DNA of 32,880 bases from Actinomycetota bacterium. GTDB lineage: Bacteria; Actinomycetota; UBA4738; HRBIN12. A program made the position numbers and the translations under genes. The stretch spans positions 1 through 32,880 of the forward strand of contig JACQDK010000069.1 of NCBI GenBank assembly GCA_016201135.1, read 5' to 3'. The notes under the pieces were generated by a model, which was given only the letters and a program-made list of their open reading frames with translations, ran no database searches and was not told the DNA's origin. Positions 17,407-25,154 of the stretch are shown piece after piece (within the stretch, counting starts at the first letter, position 1; each line of letters opens with the position of its first letter).

Positions 17407-17422
17407 GGGCCGCGGCCCTCAA
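17403..17422. terminator. Bidirectional terminator palindrome spanning both stop codons of rny and the coiled-coil gene
   Basis: Perfect 20-bp palindrome TTGAGGGCCGCGGCCCTCAA. The rny TGA (17404-17406) and the convergent gene's TGA (17421-17419) sit at symmetric positions inside it. It folds as an 8-bp stem with a CGCG loop on either strand. Confidence 0.65.
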
Positions 17423-19209
17423 GTCCACATGCCCTTCTTGTCGCCAGTGCTCTCGCCCGCGGCCGAGCCGTTGCCTTCGGATGCTTCAGGCGCGCGGGGT
17501 CCCGGGCCCTGGGAGGAAGCCAACTGCTCCTCCGCCCGAGCGGCGCGCTCGATCGCTCGCTTGATCTCGGTCTGCAGCCTCGCGACCTCTCGCTCGAGAT
17601 CGGTGACGGCGGGGTTGGTCATGGAGACCTCGCCCCGATCCTGCGCGGCCTTGAGCTGAGCCTCGGCGTACTCGGCTGCGGCATAAGCCCGGCGGGCGCG
17701 CATGTCGGTCTGCTCGACCCGCTGCTCGAGCTCGCGGACCTCGCCTTCGAGCTCGGCCACCCTCCCGGACCCGGCGCCCTCCTGGGCACCGTCCGAAGGG
17801 GTGGGTGACTGAGCACTCGCCGCCGCGGCCGCGGCCGCCTCCAGCTGGCGCTCCAGGTCCGCGACACGATCCTTCATGGCCGCGGCCGCGGCGGCCTCCT
17901 CCTCGGCCGTGGCGAGCCGCTGCTCCGCGACCGAGAGGGCGGTCTGGAGCTCGTGGACGCGCTCTGCCTGGGCCGCCTGCGCCTCGGCGCTCTGAGCGGA
18001 CTCGGCGAGCATGCGCTCTGCCTCCGCGACCCGCTGGGTCGACTCGGCGAGCGCGCGCTCGACCTCCGTTACCCGCTGCTCCGACTCCCTGGTCTTCTGC
18101 TCGGCGGCGGTGGCGCGCTGCTCGGCCGCCCCCGCCATGTCGCTCGCGCTCGTCGCCGCTTCGGTGATCCTCGTCTCTGCCTCGGTCGCCCGAGCGCGCT
18201 CGCGCTCGGCGGTCTCGCGGGCGTCCTGCAGCTCGCGCTCGAGCTCGTCGGCACGGAGTCGCAGCGAATCGCTGGCCGTGGCAGCGTCCGCCTCCAACGC
18301 GGCGGCCCGCTGCTCGGCGGCGGTGGCGCGCTGCTCCTCCCGGCTCGCCATCTCCAAGGCCTCGGCAGCGCGTCGCTCCGTCTCCGCCGTCTGCTCGGCT
18401 GCCTCCTCGGCTCGCCGGTCGGCGTCGGCGGCACGCTCGCGGGCGGCGCCGATCCTTCCTTCGACGTCTGCGAGCTGCTCGTGGATCGCGGCGGTGGCGG
18501 CCTCGGCCTCGGTGGCGCGCTGGTCCGCCTCGTCGGCACGCTGCTGCTGCTCGAGGGCCCGCTCGCGAGCGGCCTGAGCCATTCCTTCCTGGTCGGCCAG
18601 GCGTTCTCGCAGTATCAGGAGCTCGGCTTCCACCTCCGCCGCGCGCTGCGCCGCGGAGGCATTGGCCTGCTCAGCCTGGACGGCGCGCGCTTCCGCCTCG
18701 CTCAGCTGCTCCCTCGATTCGGTCGCGACCCGCTCGGCCTCGCTCAGCCGCCCCTCGGCTTCGGTCGCGACCCGCTCGGCCTCGGCGATCCTCTCCTCGA
18801 GGGATCGGCCCTGACGAGAGGTCTCGAGGTTCCGAGCCTCGGCCTCGGCGACCCGAGCCTCGGCCTCGGCGACCCGAGCCTCGGCCTCGGCGACCCGAGC
18901 CTCGGCCTCGGCGACCCGAGCCTGCAGCTGCGCGGCATGGGTCCGTGCCTCGGCGGCTCGCGCCTCCGCGTCGTCGAGCCGGGCAAGCACCTCAGGATTG
19001 GCTGTGGCGCCGAGGGGCGCGGTCGCGTCGCTGTCGCCGATCCTCGCGCGGAGGGACTCGAGCTCGGCCTCGGCCGCGCGGAACTGCGCGGCTTGATCCG
19101 CGAGCGCGCTGGCGCGCTCCTCGGCGGCGGCGAGATCGGCCTGGAGGCTGACGATCTGGTCTGCGTCGTCGGCCCTCGTGTCCATCTGGTCGGTGGTCTC
19201 TTCGTTCAC
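17419..19209 (-). CDS. Long Ala/Glu/Arg-rich coiled-coil protein
   Basis: 596 residues from a GTG at 19209 with a good GGGGGAG Shine-Dalgarno. Nearly the whole chain is heptad-repeat coiled coil (EARVAEAE, AEQRATAAEQ, AEARAVQAEQ patterns). It has no membrane helix, almost no aromatic residues and no cysteine. An acidic N-terminus (NEETTDQMDTRADDADQ) and a disordered Gly/Ser/Pro tail ending GMWT flank the coil. Four exact 21-bp repeats encode ARVAEAE. I do not recognise a specific family. By type and position it resembles the Ala/Arg-rich coiled-coil gene near miaB in mycobacteria (Rv2731, recalled), and a cytoskeletal or scaffold role as for FilP/Scy-like proteins is conceivable but not shown. 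It is convergent with rny. Confidence 0.82.
   Translation of the reverse strand: MNEETTDQMDTRADDADQIVSLQADLAAAEERASALADQAAQFRAAEAELESLRARIGDSDATAPLGATANPEVLARLDDAEARAAEARTHAAQLQARVAEAEARVAEAEARVAEAEARVAEAEARNLETSRQGRSLEERIAEAERVATEAEGRLSEAERVATESREQLSEAEARAVQAEQANASAAQRAAEVEAELLILRERLADQEGMAQAARERALEQQQRADEADQRATEAEAATAAIHEQLADVEGRIGAARERAADADRRAEEAAEQTAETERRAAEALEMASREEQRATAAEQRAAALEADAATASDSLRLRADELERELQDARETAERERARATEAETRITEAATSASDMAGAAEQRATAAEQKTRESEQRVTEVERALAESTQRVAEAERMLAESAQSAEAQAAQAERVHELQTALSVAEQRLATAEEEAAAAAAMKDRVADLERQLEAAAAAAASAQSPTPSDGAQEGAGSGRVAELEGEVRELEQRVEQTDMRARRAYAAAEYAEAQLKAAQDRGEVSMTNPAVTDLEREVARLQTEIKRAIERAARAEEQLASSQGPGPRAPEASEGNGSAAGESTGDKKGMWT
18718..18784 (-). repeat. 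Two 25-bp direct repeats, period 42 bp, in the coiled-coil gene
   Basis: The same 25 bases (beginning TTCGGTCGCGACCCG on the plus strand) occur at 18718 and 18760. The 42-bp period equals two heptads and encodes repeated EAERVATE, pointing to growth of the coil by in-frame duplication. Confidence 0.8.
18835..18918 (-). repeat. Four exact 21-bp tandem repeats encoding the heptad ARVAEAE
   Basis: Four identical copies of a 21-bp unit (plus strand begins AGCCTCGGCCTCGG) at 18835, 18856, 18877 and 18898. Each encodes one heptad, so copy-number changes keep the frame and only lengthen the rod. Confidence 0.95.
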
Positions 19210-19468
19210 TCGTGCTTCTCCCCCCGGCCCGGCGGCGAACCGGCGACCACCGAACGTGGTTCGGTCGTCGTGCTTCCTCGTCGTGGGCCCGTCCACCGAC
19301 GGGCGGCGCTCCCGCTGCGCGGGGGCTCCTGAGTAGGGTTCTCGACCGATGGGCGTAGGTCTTGAGTCCCGCGAGGAAGGGATTCGTGCGTCGGGGTCTC
19401 CCCGGAGGCATCGCCGGGTCTCGGCGGGCTCAGGGAGGGGTCGAGCGTTGGGGTACCCTCGGTGGCGG
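19210..19468. promoter_or_regulatory. Divergent control region between the coiled-coil gene and miaB
   Basis: 259 bp without a convincing gene. An operator-like palindrome ACCGAAC-GTG-GTTCGGT lies at 19249-19265, 40-56 bases upstream of the coiled-coil start; it overlaps a smaller repeat ACCAC-CGAAC-GTGGT. On the miaB side TACCCT (19454-19459) sits nine bases before the miaB ATG. No convincing -35 is seen. Confidence 0.45.
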
Positions 19469-20806
19469 ATGGAGTCGAGATACCTTATCCGCACCTTCGG
19501 GTGCCAGATGAACGAGCATGACTCTGAGGGCGTCGCCGGCATGCTCAGGGCCGGCGGCATGACGCCCACGGACGACGTTGGGAAGGCGCGCGTGATCGTG
19601 CTCAACACCTGCGCGATCCGCGAGAACGCGGACAACAAGCTCTACGGCAACCTCGGCCACCTCAAGCCGGTGAAGGAAGCCAACCCGCACCTGAGGATCG
19701 TCGTGGCCGGCTGCCTTGCCCAGAAGGACCAGGGACGTATCCAAGAGCGCGCTCCCTGGGTCGACGTGGTCGTCGGCACCCACGCCCTGCCGCACCTGCT
19801 CGAGCTGCTGCGCCTGTCCGAGGAGGAGGGGCCGCTGATGGACGTGCGCGAGCACACGGAGGTGTTCCCGAGCGCGTTCCCACCTGCTCGCGACGACGCC
19901 TTCCGCGCCTGGGTGTCGATCGCGCCGGGCTGCGACAACTCCTGCACCTTCTGCATCGTGCCGCTCGTGCGCGGGCCCCAGCGTTCGCGGCCGGTCGGAG
20001 ACATCCTCGCCGAGGTCCAGGGGCTCGCGCGCGACGGCGTGGTGGAGGTGACGCTGCTGGGCCAGAACGTGAACACGTACGGGCGCGACGTGTCGGTGCC
20101 CGGGTCGCCCAGAAGGCCGCTGTTCGCGGAGCTGCTGCGGCAGGTGGGCGCCGTCGACGGCATCCGTCGCGTGCGCTTCACCAGCCCCCATCCCCACGAC
20201 TTCACGCCGGATGTGATCGAGGCGATGGCGGTGACCCCCTCGGTCTGCGAGCACATCCACTTCCCGCTCCAGTCGGGGTCAGACGCGGTGCTGAAGGCGA
20301 TGAATCGCTCGTACCGGCGCGACCGGTACCTCGCTTGGCTCGACCGCATCCGGGAGGCGATCCCGGGGATCGGCGTCTCCACCGATCTGATCGTCGGGTT
20401 CCCGGGCGAGACCGAGAGGGACTTCCTCGACACGCTCGATGCTACGCGGCACGCGCGGTTCGACTCCGCGTACCTCTTCCAGTACTCGCCGAGGCCGGGG
20501 ACGCGCGCGGCCGCATTCCCGGGCCAGGTCCCGAAGGAGGTCGTCCAGGAGCGTTTCGACCGCCTCGTCGGGTTGCAGGAGTCGATCTCCCTCGATAACG
20601 CGCGCGCGCAGATCGGCGAGGAGTTCGAGGTGCTCGTAGAGGGCGAGGGGAAGAAGGGACCGGCCATCCGGTCCAGGACCCGGACGAACAGGATCGTGCA
20701 CCTTCCCGATCCGCTCGAACCCGGGACGTTCGTGCGAGCGCGCGTCATGGCTGCGGCGCCGCACCACCTGACCGGCGAGACATTGCGGGCGCCGGCCGCG
20801 GTCTGA
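19469..20806 (+). CDS. miaB: tRNA-2-methylthio-N6-dimethylallyladenosine synthase
   Basis: Radical-SAM methylthiotransferase acting on i6A37 of tRNA made by MiaA, the next gene. 445 residues from the ATG at 19469; an in-frame extension to 19349 is Arg/Gly-rich and unlike the family. The UPF0004 domain holds cluster-II cysteines Cys12 (FGCQMNEHDSE), Cys48 (NTCAIRENA) and Cys82 (AGCLAQ). The radical-SAM motif is Cys155-x3-Cys159-x2-Cys162 (GCDNSCTFC). VTLLGQNVNTYG and the C-terminal TRAM domain (EEFEVLVEGEGKKG; GRTRTNRIVH-like) complete it. Its stop overlaps the miaA start (TGATG). Confidence 0.96.
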   Translation: MESRYLIRTFGCQMNEHDSEGVAGMLRAGGMTPTDDVGKARVIVLNTCAIRENADNKLYGNLGHLKPVKEANPHLRIVVAGCLAQKDQGRIQERAPWVDVVVGTHALPHLLELLRLSEEEGPLMDVREHTEVFPSAFPPARDDAFRAWVSIAPGCDNSCTFCIVPLVRGPQRSRPVGDILAEVQGLARDGVVEVTLLGQNVNTYGRDVSVPGSPRRPLFAELLRQVGAVDGIRRVRFTSPHPHDFTPDVIEAMAVTPSVCEHIHFPLQSGSDAVLKAMNRSYRRDRYLAWLDRIREAIPGIGVSTDLIVGFPGETERDFLDTLDATRHARFDSAYLFQYSPRPGTRAAAFPGQVPKEVVQERFDRLVGLQESISLDNARAQIGEEFEVLVEGEGKKGPAIRSRTRTNRIVHLPDPLEPGTFVRARVMAAAPHHLTGETLRAPAAV

Positions 20807-21735
20807 TGACCGGGCGAGCCCCCCGGCTCCTGGCGCTCGTCGGCCCAACGGCCTCCGGGAAGACGGAGGCGGCCATGTCGATCGCCGAGAGGCTCTCGGC
20901 CGAGATCGTCAGCGTCGACTCGATGGTCGTCTACCGAGGGATGGACGTCGGTACCGCGAAGCCGACGCCCGAAGATCGCGCCCGGGTGGCGTATCACCTG
21001 TTGGATCTGGCCGAGCCGTCGGAGCCCTTCAGCGTGGCGCGGTTCCAGGTGCTCGGCCTGGAGACGATCGCCGACATCCGCGCCCGTGCCCGCCGCCCGC
21101 TCCTGGTCGGAGGGTCGGGGCTGTACTTCCGGGCGCTGGTGGACCGCCTCGAGTTCCCCGAGACGGATCCCGCGACGCGCGCCGAGCTGGAGCTCGAGGC
21201 CACAGCCGTCGGTCTCGAGCCCCTGCATCGCCGGCTGGCCGATCTGGACCCGGTCGCGGCCGCGAAGATAGAGCCGGGGAACCTCCGGCGCACGGTTCGG
21301 GCTCTGGAGGTGGTCGCGATCACGGGCCGCCCGTTCTCCTCGTTCGCCGGAGCGTGGGAGCGCTACCCGGACGGAAGGGCGGTCGCCGCCGGGGTCCGGG
21401 TCCCGCGCGAGGTCCTCGGGCGGCGGATCGAGGCCCGCGTCGACCGCATGATCGCAGTCGGCTTCTTGCAGGAGGTTCGCTCGTTGCTCGATCGGGGCTT
21501 CGGGGGATGGCTCACCTCCACGCAGGCCATCGGGTACGCTGAGATGGCCGCGCACCTCGAGGGACGCGTGGGCTTCCAGGAGGCGGTGGCCGAGACCGTT
21601 AAGCGGACGAAGGCCCTGGCCCGGCGCCAGATGGCGTGGTTCCGCCGGGACCCGCGTATCCGATGGTTCGAGGCCGGGGAGGAGGGCGCGGCCGCCCTCA
21701 CGGACGAGATCCTGGAGCACCTGGGAATGGCATGA
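20806..21735 (+). CDS. miaA: tRNA dimethylallyltransferase
   Basis: Adds dimethylallyl to N6 of A37 in tRNAs reading UNN codons, giving the substrate for MiaB. 309 residues, the usual length. The P-loop is GPTASGKTEAA near residue 13; IVSVDSMVVYRGMDVGTAKP and YHLLDLAEP are signatures of the fold; GGSGLYFRALVDRLEFP follows. The C-terminal QAIGYAEMAAHLEGR and TVKRTKALARRQMAWFRRDPRIRWF are the tRNA-contact and C-terminal motifs. The start overlaps the miaB stop by one base and the stop overlaps the dapF start (ATGA), so it is the second gene of a coupled operon. Confidence 0.97.
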   Translation: MTGRAPRLLALVGPTASGKTEAAMSIAERLSAEIVSVDSMVVYRGMDVGTAKPTPEDRARVAYHLLDLAEPSEPFSVARFQVLGLETIADIRARARRPLLVGGSGLYFRALVDRLEFPETDPATRAELELEATAVGLEPLHRRLADLDPVAAAKIEPGNLRRTVRALEVVAITGRPFSSFAGAWERYPDGRAVAAGVRVPREVLGRRIEARVDRMIAVGFLQEVRSLLDRGFGGWLTSTQAIGYAEMAAHLEGRVGFQEAVAETVKRTKALARRQMAWFRRDPRIRWFEAGEEGAAALTDEILEHLGMA

Positions 21736-22613
21736 CGGACGAGCTGCGGTTCGAGAAGTATCACGGCACCGGGAACGACTTCGTGTTCCTGGAGGATCTC
21801 GGCGACGAGCGCCCCCTGGATCCTGAGGTCGTGGCCGCCCTCTGCGACCGGCGTTTCGGTGTGGGCGCGGACGGGGTGATACGCGTCGTGAGAGGTGAGC
21901 GCGCCGACTTCTTCATGGACTACCGCAACGCCGACGGTTCGCTCGCAGAGATGTGCGGCAACGGGATCCGGTGCCTCGGCAAGTTCGTTTACGACCACGG
22001 CTTCACCGATGCGACGCAGCTCGAGGTCGATACGCGCGGTGGGGTGAAGCACCTCTCGCTGGACGTGCGCGACGGGGCCGTCCGGGAGGTCACGGTGGGG
22101 ATGGGGCCCCCGAGCTTCGCGAAGGCCGCGATCCCGATGCGCGGCCCGGCTTGGGAGACGTTCCTCTCGGAGCCGTTCGACATCGGGAACGGCATGACCG
22201 TGAAGGCGAGCGCGCTCTCGATGGGGAACCCTCACCTCGTGCTCTTCGTCGACGATGATCCGAGCAGGTACCACGTGGCGCACATAGGTCCGGTGCTCGA
22301 GCGCCACGAGCTGTTCCCCGAGAAGACCAACGTCGAGTTCGTGCAGCTGCAGAATGGCGAGCTGAAGGCGCGCGTGTGGGAGCGGGGATCCGGCGAGACC
22401 ATGGCCTGCGGCACCGGTGCGTGCGCGGTCGCGGTGGCCGCGAACGAGGCAGGGCTCGTCCCCGCCAGGGCCCTGGTTCGGTTCCCGGGCGGGGCGCTCA
22501 CCGTGGAACGGCTCAAGGACGACGTACTCCTCACCGGAACCGCCGAGAAGGTCTTCGACGGCATCCTCGGTGCTGACTGGCTCGCAGCAAGGAAGGAAGG
22601 ACGCGCGGGATGA
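21732..22613 (+). CDS. dapF: Diaminopimelate epimerase
   Basis: Converts LL- to meso-diaminopimelate with a two-cysteine acid/base pair. 293 residues from an ATG that overlaps the miaA stop (ATGA). The N-terminal KYHGTGNDFVFLED is diagnostic. The two catalytic cysteines are Cys75 (MCGNGIRC) and Cys226 (ACGTGACAVAVAA), each in the correct half of the pseudo-symmetric fold, and MGNPHLVLFVDD and FPEKTNVEFVQ are present. It takes the product of DapL, encoded by the next, overlapping gene. Confidence 0.97.
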   Translation: MTDELRFEKYHGTGNDFVFLEDLGDERPLDPEVVAALCDRRFGVGADGVIRVVRGERADFFMDYRNADGSLAEMCGNGIRCLGKFVYDHGFTDATQLEVDTRGGVKHLSLDVRDGAVREVTVGMGPPSFAKAAIPMRGPAWETFLSEPFDIGNGMTVKASALSMGNPHLVLFVDDDPSRYHVAHIGPVLERHELFPEKTNVEFVQLQNGELKARVWERGSGETMACGTGACAVAVAANEAGLVPARALVRFPGGALTVERLKDDVLLTGTAEKVFDGILGADWLAARKEGRAG

Positions 22614-23764
22614 AGGTCGCCGGGAGGATCGAGTCGCTGCCCCCGTACCTGTTCGCAGAGCTCGACCGGAAGCTGGCCGAGAAACGAGCCCAGGGCGTCG
22701 ACGTCATCTCGCTCGGCGTCGGCGATCCGGACCTGCCCACCCCCGAGCACATCGTCGGGGCGCTGCGGGACGCGGTCGGAGACGCCGCCACCCACCGGTA
22801 CCCGAGCTACTACGGAGCGCCCGCGTTCCGCGAGGCGGTGGCCGGGTTCTACCGTCGCCGGTTCGGCGTGGAGCTCGACCCCGACACCGAGGTGATGGCG
22901 CTGATAGGTTCGAAGGAAGGGATAGGGCACATCGCGTTCGCCTTCGTCGATCCGGGCGACGAGGCCCTGATCCCGGACCCCGGCTACCCTGTGTACGGCG
23001 TGAGCACACAGCTCGCGGGCGGCTCGCCCGTATCGCTCCCGATGCCTGCGGAGCGGGGGTTCCTGCCGGACCTTTCGGCGGCCGCGGTCTCCGGTCGCAC
23101 GAAGATGCTCTGGCTGAACTTCCCCAGCAACCCCACAGCGGCGGTCGCGAGTCTCTCGACGCTGGAAGAGGCCGTGGCCTTCTCGAGGGAGCACGGGCTC
23201 CTCCTCTGCCACGACGCCGCGTACAGCGAGATCACCTTCGACGGGTACGTCGCTCCCTCGGTGCTGCAGGTCCCGGGGGCGAAGGACGTGGCGATCGAGT
23301 TCGGCTCGCTCTCGAAGTCCTACAACATGACGGGGTGGCGGATCGGGTGGGTGGTCGGGTCGGCCGAGGCGATCCGCGCCCTCGGCGTCGTGAAGACCAA
23401 CCTCGATTCCGGCCAGTTCACCGCGGTCCAGCGAGCGGCCGTGGCGGCGCTGACGGGGCCGCAAGGGCACCTCGATGAGCTGCGCGCGATCTACCAGAAG
23501 CGGCGCGACCGGGTCGTCGAGACGCTGAACGGCCTCTGCTGGGAGCTCGAGCCTCCCAAGGGCTCGATCTACGTGTGGCTCCCGACCGCGGGAGGGCGGA
23601 CCTCGACGGAGATGACCGACCTCCTGCTGAACGAGGCTGGGGTGTTCGTGGCGCCCGGCAGCGGCTACGGGGCGGGCGGTGAGGGGTACGTGCGGGTCTC
23701 GCTCACCGTGGCCGACGATCGCCTGGAAGAGGCGATGGACCGCATCGCGCGCGTTCTCGGATGA
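22610..23764 (+). CDS. dapL: LL-diaminopimelate aminotransferase
   Basis: PLP enzyme of fold type I, 384 residues. SLGVGDPDLPTPEHIVGALRDAV and HRYPSYYGAPAFREAVAGFYRRRFGVELDP match DapL more closely than aspartate aminotransferases, as does GSKEGIGHIAFAFVDPGDEALIPDPGYPVY. The PLP lysine is Lys236 in GSLSKSYNMTGWRIGW. DapL makes LL-diaminopimelate directly from tetrahydrodipicolinate, bypassing DapD/DapC/DapE. Its place between dapF and hflX, with ATGA overlaps on both sides, supports this assignment. The alternative is a generic class-I aminotransferase. Confidence 0.88.
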   Translation: MKVAGRIESLPPYLFAELDRKLAEKRAQGVDVISLGVGDPDLPTPEHIVGALRDAVGDAATHRYPSYYGAPAFREAVAGFYRRRFGVELDPDTEVMALIGSKEGIGHIAFAFVDPGDEALIPDPGYPVYGVSTQLAGGSPVSLPMPAERGFLPDLSAAAVSGRTKMLWLNFPSNPTAAVASLSTLEEAVAFSREHGLLLCHDAAYSEITFDGYVAPSVLQVPGAKDVAIEFGSLSKSYNMTGWRIGWVVGSAEAIRALGVVKTNLDSGQFTAVQRAAVAALTGPQGHLDELRAIYQKRRDRVVETLNGLCWELEPPKGSIYVWLPTAGGRTSTEMTDLLLNEAGVFVAPGSGYGAGGEGYVRVSLTVADDRLEEAMDRIARVLG

Positions 23765-25089
23765 CGGATCGGTCCCGGCCCCGCGCGATCGAGCGGGCCG
23801 TCCTCGAGTCGCCGCTCTCTGCCACCTGGCGCCCCGCCGTCCGCGAGAAGGCGGTGCTGGTCGGCGTCGGGCCCGGGATCGGGGAGGACGACCTCGACGA
23901 GCTCGCTGCCCTGGCCGACTCCGCCGGCGCCGAGCCCATCGCCCGTCTGGTGCAGAGCCGGAGCGAGCCCGATCCGGCGACGTTCATCGGCAAGGGCAAG
24001 CTCGAGGAGGTGCACCGGGTCGTTCATGCTAACGACGCCGCAGCGGTGATACTCGACCGCGAGCTCTCCCCGGGCCAGCTCCGATCACTCGAGGAGAGGC
24101 TCGGCGTCAAGGTCATCGATCGCACCGCCCTCATCCTCGATATCTTCGCGCTGCACGCGCGGAGCCGGGAGGGCAAGGCTCAGGTGGAGCTGGCGCAGCT
24201 CAACTACCTGCTGCCCCGTCTGCGCGGCTGGGGTGAGGCCATGAGCCGGCTCGGCGGCGGCATCGGCACGCGCGGGCCGGGCGAGACCAAGCTGGAGGTC
24301 GACCGCCAGCACATCCGCCGCCGCGTGACGAAGCTGCGGCGCGACATCCGCGACCTCGCGCGGACGCGCGACGTGAAGCGCGGGCGCCGTCAGCGGTCCA
24401 ACGTGCCGCAGGTCGCGATCGCCGGATACACGAACGCGGGCAAGTCCACCCTGATGAATCGCCTGACCGGGGCGGACGTCCTAGTGGCCGACCAGCTGTT
24501 CGCCACGCTCGACCCCACGACCCGAAGGCTGTCGCTCCCGCGCAGGCGGAGGGCGGTCCTGTCGGACACGGTGGGGTTCGTGAGCAAGCTGCCCCACGAC
24601 CTCGTGGAGGCGTTCCGCTCGACCCTGGAGGAGGTGACCCAGGCCGACCTGATCCTGCACGTCGCCGACGCCGCGTCTGGCGAGCTGGAGCGGCAGGTCG
24701 AGGCGGTGCGCAGGGTGCTCGAGGAGATCGGCGCGGGCTCCATCCCCGAGGTGCTGGCGTTGAACAAGATCGACCGGGTCGCCGGCTCGCAACGCGTGCG
24801 CCTGGCCGTGCGGCACCGTGGGTCGGTGGCGGTGTCGGCCCTGACGGGGGAAGGCGTGGAGGGACTGGTGGAGGCCGTCGCCGCGGCGCTCCCTGACCCT
24901 CCGGTGGAGGTGACCGTGCTCGTGCCTTGGGGTCGCGAGGACATCACCGCACGCCTGTACCGTGATGCCGAGGTCCTGTCCACGGAGGCGGACGGCGCGG
25001 GCACGCTGGTGCGCGCTCGGGTCGGTCTCCGGGAGCTTGCGGCGGTGCGAGACTTCGTGGTTCGGGAGACGCGCGCCCAGGAGCTCTGA
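23761..25089 (+). CDS. hflX: Ribosome-associated GTPase HflX
   Basis: Binds 50S and 70S ribosomes and rescues or splits stalled ones, for example after heat or antibiotic stress. 442 residues starting with an ATGA overlap with dapL. The N-terminal HflX domain includes PATFIGKGKLEEV and RTALILDIFALHARSREGKAQVELAQL. The glycine-rich linker GGGIGTRGPGETKLE is diagnostic. The G domain has G1 GYTNAGKST (Lys228), the DTVGF G3 and NKID G4. A C-terminal domain follows. Last gene of the miaB operon; the lexA side is convergent. Confidence 0.96.
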   Translation: MTDRSRPRAIERAVLESPLSATWRPAVREKAVLVGVGPGIGEDDLDELAALADSAGAEPIARLVQSRSEPDPATFIGKGKLEEVHRVVHANDAAAVILDRELSPGQLRSLEERLGVKVIDRTALILDIFALHARSREGKAQVELAQLNYLLPRLRGWGEAMSRLGGGIGTRGPGETKLEVDRQHIRRRVTKLRRDIRDLARTRDVKRGRRQRSNVPQVAIAGYTNAGKSTLMNRLTGADVLVADQLFATLDPTTRRLSLPRRRRAVLSDTVGFVSKLPHDLVEAFRSTLEEVTQADLILHVADAASGELERQVEAVRRVLEEIGAGSIPEVLALNKIDRVAGSQRVRLAVRHRGSVAVSALTGEGVEGLVEAVAAALPDPPVEVTVLVPWGREDITARLYRDAEVLSTEADGAGTLVRARVGLRELAAVRDFVVRETRAQEL

Positions 25090-25154
25090 GGACGATGACC
25101 TCCGCGCCGGGGTGACCTCCGCGCGGCCGGGCTTCGATCTACGGGTTCGCGGCG

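Noticed and set aside
18835-18918. Tandem repeats as a CRISPR array
   Set aside because: Units are 21 bp with no spacers and are in frame within a coiled-coil gene.
17953-19332. A 459-codon plus-strand open frame opposite the coiled-coil gene
   Set aside because: Gly/Leu-rich mirror of the heptad codons; the minus strand has the Shine-Dalgarno and a coherent coiled coil.
19642-21720. A 692-codon minus-strand open frame opposite miaB and miaA
   Set aside because: Antisense shadow of two clear genes; low-complexity composition and no start signal.
25096-25128. Direct repeat TGACCTCCGCGC (two copies) between hflX and the SIS-domain gene
   Set aside because: Only two 12-base copies in a GC-rich convergent gap, with no pairing or element structure. 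Nothing else is visible in this 65-bp gap.
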